Source: Methanomicrobiales archaeon HGW-Methanomicrobiales-2
GTDB taxonomy: Archaea; Halobacteriota; Methanomicrobia; Methanomicrobiales; Methanoculleaceae
DNA length: 41,021 nucleotides
Assembly (NCBI GenBank): GCA_002839645.1
Contig: PGYL01000018.1
Location: 1-41,021, forward strand
Reading direction: 5' to 3'
Below, one piece after another: positions 1 to 9,188 of the stretch (the stretch's first letter is position 1; each line of letters opens with the position of its first letter). A model generated the notes under the pieces. That model ran no database searches and had not been told where the DNA came from. It saw only the letters and a program-made list of their open reading frames with translations. The position numbers and the translations under genes are program-made.

Positions 1-498
1 GAGGAGGAAGTCGGGGTCGTTCACGAGCGCACGGGCTATCGCGACGCGCTGCTGCTGCCCGCCGGAGAGCTCGCCCGGCTTGTGGGTGAAGTGGGTGTCG
101 GCGATCCCCACCGCTCTGAGGACCTCCTCTGCCCGCTCGTGGGACCCGTTCTGCCGGCCCTTCAGGATGAGCGGGTATTCGACGTTCTCGACCACCGAGA
201 GGAGCGGGATGAGGTTGAACTGCTGGAAGACGAACCCGATGTGGTCGCGCCGGAGAAGGGTCAGGTCGTCGTCGTCCATCAGGTTGATCTTCTTGCCGGC
301 GATGGTGACCTCACCCGAGGTCGGGACATCGAGCGAGCCCATGATGTTTAAGAGCGTCGACTTCCCCGACCCCGACGGCCCCATGACCAGGACGAACTCG
401 CCCTTCTCAATGGCAATATCGACCCCGGCGAGCGCTACGACGTCACCTGCGGGGAGGGGGTAGACCTTCGTGACCGCATCGAAACTGATGACCGGCAT
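1..498 (-). CDS. ABC transporter ATP-binding protein, LolD/MacB type (partial, 3' end outside window)
   Basis: Only the first 166 codons are present. The protein starts MPVISFDAVTKVYPL. It shows a Walker A motif GPSGSGKST near residue 47, a Q-loop in FVFQQFNLIPLLSVVEN and the ABC signature LSGGQQQRVAIARAL. The window ends just before the expected Walker B. The spacing and the QFNLIPLLSVVENVEYPL segment are typical of the ATPase that works with MacB/FtsX-like permeases in lipoprotein or peptide export (family knowledge). It is the third gene of a minus-strand set after a Yip1-like protein and an S-layer-like protein, with only 5 bases between it and the latter. A permease gene is expected beyond the left edge (inference). 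The fold is certain; the substrate is unknown. Confidence 0.92.
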   Translation of the reverse strand, partial: MPVISFDAVTKVYPLPAGDVVALAGVDIAIEKGEFVLVMGPSGSGKSTLLNIMGSLDVPTSGEVTIAGKKINLMDDDDLTLLRRDHIGFVFQQFNLIPLLSVVENVEYPLILKGRQNGSHERAEEVLRAVGIADTHFTHKPGELSGGQQQRVAIARALVNDPDFLL

Positions 499-503
499 CG
501 TCG

Positions 504-1643
504 TTACGTCCGTCTCCAGGAGTAGTAGATTGCCCCGGCGATCCCGAGCCCGATCAGCGCGACGATGATGATGCCGACGAGCGGTATGCCGCCGTCCCGC
601 TCTTCGAGGGGCGCCGCAGCAACGCTGCCGACCCCGACCATCGTCGTCGCCGCATAACGGTTGCCGTCGTCGTCACGATACTCGACGACGACCGGGACCT
701 CGGTCGTGCCTGCGTCGGCCCGGAATGTCACCTCAAATGAGGAGATATCGTCGGGGTCAAGGGTCCCGACAACGTAGACCCGGAACGGGTCGATGGGTGT
801 CGCGGGCACACCGGGGGTGACAAGCACCGACCGGGCGGACTCAAGGCCCGCGTTCATGACGTCGCCCACGATCCGGTAGCCGCCGGCGATGGGCGTGACC
901 TCGACGTTCGTGATGACCGGGTCCGCCTGCCTTTTATCCTCGCCAAAGGCGATCGGAAGAACGAGGTCGGTGGTGTGGGTGTTGATGCCGTTACGCCAGA
1001 TCACCTGGAAGGCGACGTCCGTCTCCGTGGTCGGAGTCAGGTTGAAGACGACGGTTGCAGAACCGTCAGGGGCGAGAGCCCCGATGAACCCTCCGGTCGG
1101 GGTGACGGTAATGCCCGTCCCCTGCGGGATCACCTGGACACCGGAGGCAGCGTTCGGGCGGGGGTTGCCGACCCGGATGGTGATGTCGGCCGTCCGTCCT
1201 TCGGAGAAGGCGTCCGGCTTACCGATCACCGACGCGCTGAGCACCGTGTCCTCGACCTGGACCGGGACCGGGTAGCGGAGGCTGCCGGCACCGTCGCGGA
1301 AGTCAAGGACGAACTGTGGGTAGAACGTTCCCTCTCCCCCGTCCGCCCGGACGGTGAAGGTGAACGTCTTGCTGTTCCCGGCACCGATCTCCCCGACCGA
1401 CGCGTAGGAGTCGCTCAGGGGCACGACCCCGCTGCCGTAGAGTCTGGCGCTACTGATGGCGACGGTGTTTTGACCGTTGTTCTGGATCGTCACCGTGAGT
1501 GTTCCGGTATCCCCCTTCATCAGGACCGGCGGATCGGTCGCGGAGGAGGTCACGGTGATGTCTGCCGGGCCGGCACTGGCCGGTCCGGCGACCGCTAAGA
1601 CGGCGCAGAGGAGTGTTACGATTGCAAGGTAGATTGGTTTCAT
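504..1643 (-). CDS. S-layer-like (COG1361-type) membrane-anchored surface protein
   Basis: 379 residues. An N-terminal signal peptide begins MKPIYLAIVTLL and runs to about residue 24 (AGPASAG). Repeated beta-rich, CARDB-like domains follow, with features such as GDTGTLTVTIQNNG and ADITIRVGN. A single C-terminal membrane span, GIPLVGIIIVALIGLGIAG, is followed by a short basic tail (YYSWRRT). This is the usual layout of an exported protein held by its C terminus and facing the outside. An in-frame extension of 34 codons upstream is rejected: it overlaps the Yip1 gene, and the signal peptide starts at this Met. The start lies one base after the Yip1 stop codon, so translation is probably coupled. 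In related archaea such proteins sit beside LolD/MacB-type transporters (family knowledge). The exact role is unknown. Confidence 0.85.
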   Translation of the reverse strand: MKPIYLAIVTLLCAVLAVAGPASAGPADITVTSSATDPPVLMKGDTGTLTVTIQNNGQNTVAISSARLYGSGVVPLSDSYASVGEIGAGNSKTFTFTVRADGGEGTFYPQFVLDFRDGAGSLRYPVPVQVEDTVLSASVIGKPDAFSEGRTADITIRVGNPRPNAASGVQVIPQGTGITVTPTGGFIGALAPDGSATVVFNLTPTTETDVAFQVIWRNGINTHTTDLVLPIAFGEDKRQADPVITNVEVTPIAGGYRIVGDVMNAGLESARSVLVTPGVPATPIDPFRVYVVGTLDPDDISSFEVTFRADAGTTEVPVVVEYRDDDGNRYAATTMVGVGSVAAAPLEERDGGIPLVGIIIVALIGLGIAGAIYYSWRRT

Positions 1644-1644
1644 G

Positions 1645-2301
1645 TTACAGCCATCCGGCAAGTGTGACGATGCTATAGAGGATATAGAGGCCCACGGGTA
1701 TCCCGACGGTGAGAGCCGCGTCCCGCGTGGAGAGGTTCCGTGCATATTTCATGCCGAAGATCCAGATGTTCGCGCTCCAGAGCGTGAAGAGGATGCCCAC
1801 GAGCCCGGCAATCTGCGCCAGGGGGTCGGTCGCGAGAATGGTCACCAGGCTCTCGGAGAACTCCGCTATCTGCTCGGGGCTCGTCATGGGCGGGACATTC
1901 AGGCCCGAAAGGAGCTGGTAGGAGAAGTATGTCCCGATGATGCCCCCGAATACCTGGGGCAGAAGCCCGTAGCCGGTGAACTCCACCGTCCGCTTGAGGT
2001 CGCCCTGACCCTTGAAGATCATCGAGACGATGTAGAAGATGAAGCTGTAGATGATCCAGCCCAGGAGCCCGCCGACGAAGGCAACAGCGGCGGAGAAGAT
2101 TGTTATGAGCAATCCGAGACTCTGCATCTCCGCGGGAAGCATGGCCATGGTTATATTCGTAATCGGTATGACCGAGACCGCGGTGATCAGCCCGATGGCG
2201 AGCGCGATAAGCGCCGGAATCTTCAGGCTCGGCTCGTCCTGCATGCGCGCTTCAAAGAAACGCCCGGGGTTGAGCAATACCCGGATAAATCCAGTATCCA
2301 T
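1645..2301 (-). CDS. Yip1-domain integral membrane protein
   Basis: 218 residues. A short N-terminal segment (MDTGFIRVLLNPGRFFEARM) has the 'P..FFE' pattern common at the start of Yip1-family proteins. About five hydrophobic segments follow, at roughly residues 28-50, 64-85, 88-105, 120-140 and 165-215. The family is named after membrane-trafficking proteins, but in archaea its function is not known. It is the first gene of the operon with the S-layer-like protein and the ABC ATPase, so a shared role in surface protein export or envelope maintenance is likely (inference). An AT-rich AAAAAGTTTATCC stretch upstream at about 2332-2344 (read on the minus strand) is a plausible TATA element. Confidence 0.8.
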   Translation of the reverse strand: MDTGFIRVLLNPGRFFEARMQDEPSLKIPALIALAIGLITAVSVIPITNITMAMLPAEMQSLGLLITIFSAAVAFVGGLLGWIIYSFIFYIVSMIFKGQGDLKRTVEFTGYGLLPQVFGGIIGTYFSYQLLSGLNVPPMTSPEQIAEFSESLVTILATDPLAQIAGLVGILFTLWSANIWIFGMKYARNLSTRDAALTVGIPVGLYILYSIVTLAGWL

Positions 2302-2454
2302 GATATCGTATATCTGGCTGACGAGAGGGGATAAACTTTTTCAGGAACGGGATCCGGAGCAGCCGGGACTTCCGCGAAAAAAGCCATGATAATCGTGAGA
2401 AGTCCCCTTCCAGGAGGATAGACCGCCCGGATGGATCTGAGATCCCGGAGACAC

Positions 2455-3129
2455 CTAGAGGTGCCCGAGTTCTTTGAGGCTCACGTAACCCTTCTTCGTG
2501 ACGATGACATGGTCGAGCACCCGGATGCCGAGGATGGACCCCGCCTCGACGAGTTGCCGGGTGATGCTGATATCCTGGGTGGAAGGCTCCAGGGTGCCTG
2601 ATGGGTGGTTGTGGACCAGGATGACCGAAGCGGCGCGGTCGGTGATCGCCTCGGCAAAGACTTCCCGGGGGTGGACGAGGCTCTGATTTAAGATCCCGAC
2701 GGTGACGGTCCGGCGCTCGATCACTTCGCCGGCTCCGTTGAGGGTTATGCAGAAGAAATATTCCTGCTTCTTATCCCGCCATTCCGCAACAAGCGGGAGG
2801 ACGTCGGCAGGACAGGTGATCCGGTGTCCGGAGACGCCGTCGTCCCCGAGATATCGCCGCCCAAGTTCGAAGCAGGCCATGATCTCGCAGGCTTTCGCTG
2901 ACCCGACCCCATCTATCGCAAGGAGGGCGTCATACGATGGGCCGGCCCCGGCACTCCCCAGGTAGCGTTCAACATCGCTGGCGACCTGCCAGACGTCCCG
3001 CCTCTTTGTGCCCCGCCCGAGAAGGAGAGCAATCAGTTCGGCATCGGTGAGCGCCTGCGGTCCCCGTGCTGCCAGTTTCTCGCGCGGACGATCGCGGTCC
3101 GGTGTATCGCGCATCCTCTTCATGCTCAT
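2455..3129 (-). CDS. radC: RadC family JAB/MPN+ domain protein
   Basis: 224 residues, the usual length for RadC. The N-terminal part (about residues 20-95) contains a helix-hairpin-helix segment, LLAIDGVGSAKACEIMACFELGRRYL. The C-terminal JAB metalloprotease-like domain has the signature EVFAEAITDRAASVILVHNH followed by PSG and D, i.e. E plus HxH...D ligands of a zinc site. RadC proteins were once linked to DNA repair, but their biochemical role remains unsettled (family knowledge). Three Met codons lie close together at the start (3129, 3123, 3114) and no clear ribosome binding site decides between them. The gene is transcribed away from the TPR gene. Confidence 0.93.
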   Translation of the reverse strand: MSMKRMRDTPDRDRPREKLAARGPQALTDAELIALLLGRGTKRRDVWQVASDVERYLGSAGAGPSYDALLAIDGVGSAKACEIMACFELGRRYLGDDGVSGHRITCPADVLPLVAEWRDKKQEYFFCITLNGAGEVIERRTVTVGILNQSLVHPREVFAEAITDRAASVILVHNHPSGTLEPSTQDISITRQLVEAGSILGIRVLDHVIVTKKGYVSLKELGHL

Positions 3130-3322
3130 CCGGCCCGGGTGGGTTACCCTGATCGGCGTTTTTGATCCCGGAGCATGTATACGTTGTCAATCGATCCCAT
3201 GCACCGGACGGGTCTACTGTCCGAACCGGCGGGGGCGGTTCGGAGGAGTTCCCTTCTGACCGGGGAAATCCCGGGGACGGTATCGAAACCCTTTTTGCTA
3301 GAGGGTTGCCATCTCTCACAAA

Positions 3323-5017
3323 ATGGAACTCCCCTGGAAGAGCGCCGAGGCCTGGTGCAGGAAGGGACGGGCATACGCCGAGCAGGGGCAGTACGACCGG
3401 GCTGTCGAGTGCTACGACCGGGCAATCGCCCTGAATGCCAGCATCGCTGCCGTCTGGTACCACAAGGGACTCGCCCTCACGACCGCCCGAAAATACCGGG
3501 AAGCAGCCGAATGCCTCGACCAGGCCATCAGGATCGACCCAACCTGCGCCCGGCTCTGGCACGCCCGGGGGCAGGCGCTCTATGACCTCCAGGAGTACCG
3601 GGAAGCGGCCGATTACTGCGGCCAGGCGGTGAAACTCGCGCCGGAGATCGCGAACGCCTGGCTTATCCGGGGCCATGCCCTCAGGAAGATAGGGCGAACT
3701 CCTGACGCGATCGCCTGCTACGACCATGTCGTCACGATCGAACCGGGGCGCGTCGAGGCCTGGCTCGCCCGCGGAATGGCGCTTGCTGCCGATCGCCGGT
3801 ACGACGCAGCGGTCGACTGTTACGACCGGGTCATCGCTCTCGATCCCCGGAACGCAAATGCCTGGTACGCCAGAGGAACGATCCTGATCCTCCTCTCCCG
3901 CTACGAGGACGCGCTCGCCTCGTATGACCGGGCCGTTGCCATCGATCCGAACCACGCCGACACCTGGTATACCCGGGGATGCACGCTTGCAGCGCTGAAG
4001 CGTTATGACGAGGCCATCGGATGCTTCGATCGGGCGCTTGCTCTCCGCCCCGACGACGCCGAGGCCTGGTACAACCGGGGTCGGGCACTGCAGAACCTGG
4101 AACGCTACGAGGAGACACTTGTCTGCTATGACCGGGCGTTCCGGGTCAATCCCGACCACCCCGGGATCTGGTACCACAAAGCGATAGTGCTGAAGAAATT
4201 GAAGCGTTACGACCTCTCGCTTGGCTGTTTCGATCGGGCGCTCAGGGAGAACGCCGTCGATGCGGAGATCTGGCACCAGAAGGGACTTCTCTTTTTTGCC
4301 CTGAAGCGCTACGGGGAGGCGATAGAGTGTTTCGATCAGGCGCTCAGGGTCCAAACCGACCACAAGGACGCATGCTACTACCGGGGCGAGAGTTACTACG
4401 CTCTCGGGGACTGGGAGGCCGCGGTTGCCTGCTACCAGGCTGTGGTCAGGGCGGCCCCCACGAATGCCGTCGCCTGGAACAATTACGGAAACACGCTCTA
4501 TCGGCTTGAAAAATACGAAGAGGCACTTGTCTGCTACGAACGGGCGCTCGAGATCGACCCGGAGAACCGCCAGGTCTGGAACAACAAAGCAAGCGTCCTC
4601 TCAGTTCTCTCGCACTACGACAAGGCGCTCGTCTGCTACGACCAGGAACTCCGGGCCCACCCGGAGAACGCGGACGCCTGGTACAATAAGGGCCTTGCGC
4701 TCTTCATCCTCGGGCGGTACGGCGAAGCCGTAACCTGCTATTCGCACGCACTCCAGATCGATCCTGCGAGGGCCGAGATCTGGGGCACGAAGGGGAATGC
4801 TCTCGTCATCCTGGAACGTTGCGAGGAGGCTCTCGACTGCTATGACCGGGCAATCGCTCTCAACCCCGACGACGCCGACGCGCTCAACGGGAAGGCGATG
4901 GTGCTCATTTATCTCGACCGCCCCGCCGAGGCGGTCAAATACTACGAGAGGGTGCAGCGGCTGCCGGAACGGGACTGGGCTGCAAAAACGGATTCGAGTA
5001 AAAATAAGAGGGTCTAG
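3323..5017 (+). CDS. Tetratricopeptide repeat protein with 16 TPR units
   Basis: 564 residues made almost wholly of 16 tandem 34-residue TPR units, from about residue 8 to the end. Each fits W..KG..L....RYEEA..CYDRAL.IDP...A. A Cys before the final Y/F-D-R-A of most units (ECYDRA, GCFDRA, VCYERA) is unusually regular. There is no signal peptide or membrane span, so it is probably a cytoplasmic protein-binding scaffold. Partners cannot be inferred from the neighbours. The stop overlaps the stop of the convergent aminotransferase gene. No strong ribosome binding site precedes the Met; a GAGGG lies about 17 bases upstream, so the transcript could be nearly leaderless (inference). Confidence 0.93.
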   Translation: MELPWKSAEAWCRKGRAYAEQGQYDRAVECYDRAIALNASIAAVWYHKGLALTTARKYREAAECLDQAIRIDPTCARLWHARGQALYDLQEYREAADYCGQAVKLAPEIANAWLIRGHALRKIGRTPDAIACYDHVVTIEPGRVEAWLARGMALAADRRYDAAVDCYDRVIALDPRNANAWYARGTILILLSRYEDALASYDRAVAIDPNHADTWYTRGCTLAALKRYDEAIGCFDRALALRPDDAEAWYNRGRALQNLERYEETLVCYDRAFRVNPDHPGIWYHKAIVLKKLKRYDLSLGCFDRALRENAVDAEIWHQKGLLFFALKRYGEAIECFDQALRVQTDHKDACYYRGESYYALGDWEAAVACYQAVVRAAPTNAVAWNNYGNTLYRLEKYEEALVCYERALEIDPENRQVWNNKASVLSVLSHYDKALVCYDQELRAHPENADAWYNKGLALFILGRYGEAVTCYSHALQIDPARAEIWGTKGNALVILERCEEALDCYDRAIALNPDDADALNGKAMVLIYLDRPAEAVKYYERVQRLPERDWAAKTDSSKNKRV

Positions 5018-6144
5018 ACCCGCGCAATCCGCCTGACCGCTTCCTCGAGGTTCTCCATCGAGGTCGCGTAGGAGAGCCGGAGCCAGCCGGGGGTGTAAAA
5101 CGCGCTTCCCGGGGTGACCGCCACGTGGGCGTCGTGGAGCCACGAGCGGGCGATCGCCATGTCGTCGCCCTCGACGTTGACGTAGGCGTAGAAGGCGCCG
5201 TCCGCCGGGGCGGTGACGTAGCCGAGGTCGCGGAGCGCCGGGATGAGGTAGTCGCGCCGGCGCTCGAACTCGCGGCGCATCGCTTCGACGCAGTCCTGGC
5301 TGCCCTGGAGGGCGGCGACCGCGCCGAACATTGCAAACGTCGTCGGGTGCGATATGGTGTGCTGCTGCACCTTCTCCATCTGCCGGATGATCGGCCGGGG
5401 AGCGACCGCGTAGCCGATCCGCCACCCGGTCATCGCGTAGGCCTTCGAGAACCCGTTGATGGTGATCGTCCGCTCCGCCATACCATCAAGGGAGGCAAGC
5501 GAGATGTGCTCCTTCCCGTAGACCAGCTTCTCGTAGATCTCGTCGGAGAGCGCGAAGAGGTCGTGGTCCCGGCAGATGTCGGCGATCAGGTGGAATGAGT
5601 CCGCGTTTAACACCGCGCCGGAGGGATTCGAGGGAGAGTTGACCACGATCATCTTCGTCCTGGGGCCGACGGCCTCGATCAGGGTATCGTCGACCTGGAA
5701 GGTCGCGGGAGAGAGCGCGTGGTGCCGGACGCTCGCGCCCGTAAACCGCGCGCACGGTTCGTAGGAGACCCACGCTGGATCGAGGACGAGCACCTCGTCC
5801 CCGGGATCCAGCACGGCCTCCATCGCCTCGTAGATGGCATCCTTCGCCCCGCAGGTGACGATCACCTCATCCTGCTGTGCGTTAAAGCCGTTCTCCCGGG
5901 TGATCTTCTCCGCGATCGCGCCCGTCAGTGCCGGTATCCCGGCGCTCGGGGCGTAGTGGGTCTCTCCGCGGCGGAGAGCTTCGATGCAGGCACTCTTGAT
6001 ATGTTCCGGAGTATCGAAGTCCGGCTCTCCTATAGAGAGGCTGATGACGTCGGTGCCCTCCTGTACCATCCGCTTTGCCGCATTCGAGATCTCGATCGTC
6101 GCGGAGGGAGCGATGCCCGCAATCTTCTCCGAGAGGCTTCTCAT
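5014..6144 (-). CDS. Class I/II pyridoxal-phosphate aminotransferase
   Basis: 376 residues of the aspartate aminotransferase fold type I. Visible motifs are SIGEPDFDTPEHI near the start, the cofactor-contacting VNSPSNPSG around residue 165, SDEIYEKLVYG, and the Schiff-base lysine in NGFSKAYAMTGWRIGY. The C terminus carries the carboxylate-binding Arg in GWLRLSYATS. The Met overlaps the ribH stop (ATGA), so it is translated from the same message as ribH and ribC. Substrate cannot be fixed from sequence; aspartate or aromatic amino acids are typical. The gene ends tail to tail with the TPR gene, sharing four bases. Confidence 0.93.
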   Translation of the reverse strand: MRSLSEKIAGIAPSATIEISNAAKRMVQEGTDVISLSIGEPDFDTPEHIKSACIEALRRGETHYAPSAGIPALTGAIAEKITRENGFNAQQDEVIVTCGAKDAIYEAMEAVLDPGDEVLVLDPAWVSYEPCARFTGASVRHHALSPATFQVDDTLIEAVGPRTKMIVVNSPSNPSGAVLNADSFHLIADICRDHDLFALSDEIYEKLVYGKEHISLASLDGMAERTITINGFSKAYAMTGWRIGYAVAPRPIIRQMEKVQQHTISHPTTFAMFGAVAALQGSQDCVEAMRREFERRRDYLIPALRDLGYVTAPADGAFYAYVNVEGDDMAIARSWLHDAHVAVTPGSAFYTPGWLRLSYATSMENLEEAVRRIARV

Positions 6145-6548
6145 CCCAATCGCTGGACCATCTTCACGGCCGACTCAACGGCACGCTTGGCGTAGTCGAT
6201 ACGCTCGGTCGCTTCCATCCGGGTCATCCCCGGTCCCGAGATGCCGAGGGAGACGGGCTTACCGTATTCAAGGGAGAGGTCGATGATCTTCCTCGCGGCA
6301 TGCTGGACGACGATCTCGTCGTGCTGGGTGGCACCCTCGATGACGCACCCGATGGTGACGACTGCGTCGACATTTCCGTCGTTGAGCATCTTCTTGATGG
6401 CAAGCGGCATATCGTAGGCGCCGGGGACGTAGAACGTCTCGGTCACCTCAGCCCCGAGGAAACCGGCGTGCTCCCGGGCCTCGATCTCCATCATGTAGGT
6501 GATGTCGCGGTTGAACTCCGCGACGACAAATCCAAGTTTTACCGTCAT
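6141..6548 (-). CDS. ribH: 6,7-dimethyl-8-ribityllumazine synthase
   Basis: 135 residues, the short archaeal length. RibH joins 5-amino-6-ribitylaminouracil to 3,4-dihydroxybutanone 4-phosphate, the penultimate step of riboflavin synthesis. The sequence has the substrate-binding FNRDIT segment, VPGAYDMPLAIKKML, and the GCVIEGATQHDEIV loop with the catalytic-region His. The ending is a typical helix, KRAVESAVKMVQRLG. Riboflavin synthase (ribC) lies 58 bases upstream on the same strand, and an aminotransferase overlaps the 3' end. The substrate is also used by the CofH proteins encoded about 6 kb away, linking flavin and F420 supply. Confidence 0.96.
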   Translation of the reverse strand: MTVKLGFVVAEFNRDITYMMEIEAREHAGFLGAEVTETFYVPGAYDMPLAIKKMLNDGNVDAVVTIGCVIEGATQHDEIVVQHAARKIIDLSLEYGKPVSLGISGPGMTRMEATERIDYAKRAVESAVKMVQRLG

Positions 6549-6606
6549 TCCAATCCTTCCTGTGTTACTACTCGCACCGGTTGTTGATAATCCTCACTTT
6601 TTCATG

Positions 6607-8195
<1,589 letters not shown>

Positions 8196-8330
8196 GAGAG
8201 ATCAGTCCATATCGTCTCGTTGAGGACAGACGCTGTTCCTGCAAGGAACTTGGATGTGGATTCATATCAACCTCTCCACCGTGCAATATCGACAGGGTGA
8301 AAAAGAGGCGGGGCACAATTGAAGCTGGAT

Positions 8331-8723
8331 ATGGCAGACGTCACGGTTATCTGCGGTTCCGCCTCGGACGGCACCGTCGCGGAGAAAGTTTTTGAAACCT
8401 TAAAGGAGCATGGCGTGTCCTACGACTACAAGGTGATATCGGCGCACCGTGACCCTGACAAACTCGACGAGTACGTGAAGGCAAGCACTGCCCGGGTCTT
8501 CATCGCGATCGCCGGACTCTCGGCAGCCCTCCCGGGCGTGATTGCCTCCAGGACCGAGCGGCCGGTGATCGGTGTCCCGGTGAGCGGAACGCTGATGGGT
8601 CTCGACGCCCTCCTCTCGATCGTCCAGATGCCCAGAGGGGTGCCGGTGGCCTGCGTCGGGGTGGACAACGGCGTGAACGCCGCCCTGCTTGCGATCCGGA
8701 TCCTCGGCGCGCACAGCGCCTGA
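8331..8723 (+). CDS. purE: 5-(carboxyamino)imidazole ribonucleotide mutase / AIR carboxylase family protein
   Basis: About 130 residues starting [20 protein letters not shown]. PurE acts at the carboxylation step of purine synthesis. Signature parts are GSASD, the SAHRDP segment with the catalytic His, and [13 protein letters not shown]; the conserved VGVDNG...AALLA ends the protein. The AALPG form (no His in this loop) is seen in many archaeal members (family knowledge), so whether it uses N5-CAIR or CO2 with AIR cannot be read directly. A TTG start four codons earlier, at 8319, is possible and has a better-spaced AGGCGGGG; the ATG is preferred because it matches the family N terminus. The T-run just after the stop may end transcription. 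Confidence 0.9.
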   Translation: MADVTVICGSASDGTVAEKVFETLKEHGVSYDYKVISAHRDPDKLDEYVKASTARVFIAIAGLSAALPGVIASRTERPVIGVPVSGTLMGLDALLSIVQMPRGVPVACVGVDNGVNAALLAIRILGAHSA

Positions 8724-8728
8724 CATAG

Positions 8729-8734
8729 TTTTTT
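8729..8734 (+). terminator. T-run after purE
   Basis: TTTTTT begins six bases after the purE stop. The ArsC-like gene has its own strong ribosome binding site 20 bases later, so readthrough is also possible. Confidence 0.3.
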
Positions 8735-8760
8735 CACGACCCGGCCGGGAAGGGAGGGGT

Positions 8761-9165
8761 ATGAAGCAGAGAGTGCTCTTCATCGGCACAAACAACGCTG
8801 CCCGGACCCAGATAGCGGAGGGCTACCTCCGCGCTCGCTACGGCGGCCGCTACGAGGCCTGCTCCGCCGGGATAGCCCCCACCGCCCTCGATCCCCTCGC
8901 CACAAGAGTGATGGGCGAGATCGGGATCAGTATCTCGGAACAACGGGCGAAGGATCTCACCCTCTTCGATGGAACCGAGATGGACTACGTGGTCGCGCTC
9001 TGTGCAGGTGGCATCTGCCCGATGTTTCCCTGGACAAAGGAGACGCTCCACGTCGACTTCCCGGACCCGGGCCGGGCCACCGGAACCCCCGACAAGGTCC
9101 TCGCCGCCTACCGGCGGAGCCGGGACGCGATAGCCGCCTGGATCGATGGAAAATTCGGAAAATAA
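8761..9165 (+). CDS. ArsC / low-molecular-weight phosphatase-like protein lacking the nucleophilic cysteine
   Basis: 134 residues of the low-molecular-weight phosphatase fold, clearly paralogous to the arsC at 32375 (shared [15 protein letters not shown] and FPDP..ATGT blocks). In the catalytic loop the normal C-T-x-N-A-A-R-S reads G-T-N-N-A-A-R-T: the Cys codon TGC is GGC here, so the essential nucleophile is missing. The second Cys region, ALCAGGICPMFPW, keeps two cysteines but is two residues shorter than in a thioredoxin-coupled arsenate reductase. It cannot act as a normal reductase or phosphatase by the known mechanism; it may bind oxyanions or be a decaying copy (inference). GGGAGGGG precedes the Met. 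The start upstream at 8689 is rejected because it runs into purE. Confidence 0.85.
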   Translation: MKQRVLFIGTNNAARTQIAEGYLRARYGGRYEACSAGIAPTALDPLATRVMGEIGISISEQRAKDLTLFDGTEMDYVVALCAGGICPMFPWTKETLHVDFPDPGRATGTPDKVLAAYRRSRDAIAAWIDGKFGK

Positions 9166-9188
9166 GAGGGATATTCAGCGGAACCCTT

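Noticed and set aside
2969-4363. Long minus-strand reading frame (464 codons) opposite radC and the TPR gene
   Set aside because: It is antisense to clear repeats of the TPR protein, has a low-complexity valine/proline-rich product and no family resemblance; it comes from high GC at third positions.
8319-8330. TTG start for purE
   Set aside because: Possible and preceded by AGGCGGGG, but ATG at 8331 gives the standard PurE N terminus; kept as an alternative only.
8521-8560. PurE loop without His as a sign of inactivity
   Set aside because: The AALPG form is common in archaeal PurE, and the catalytic His in SAHRDP is present.
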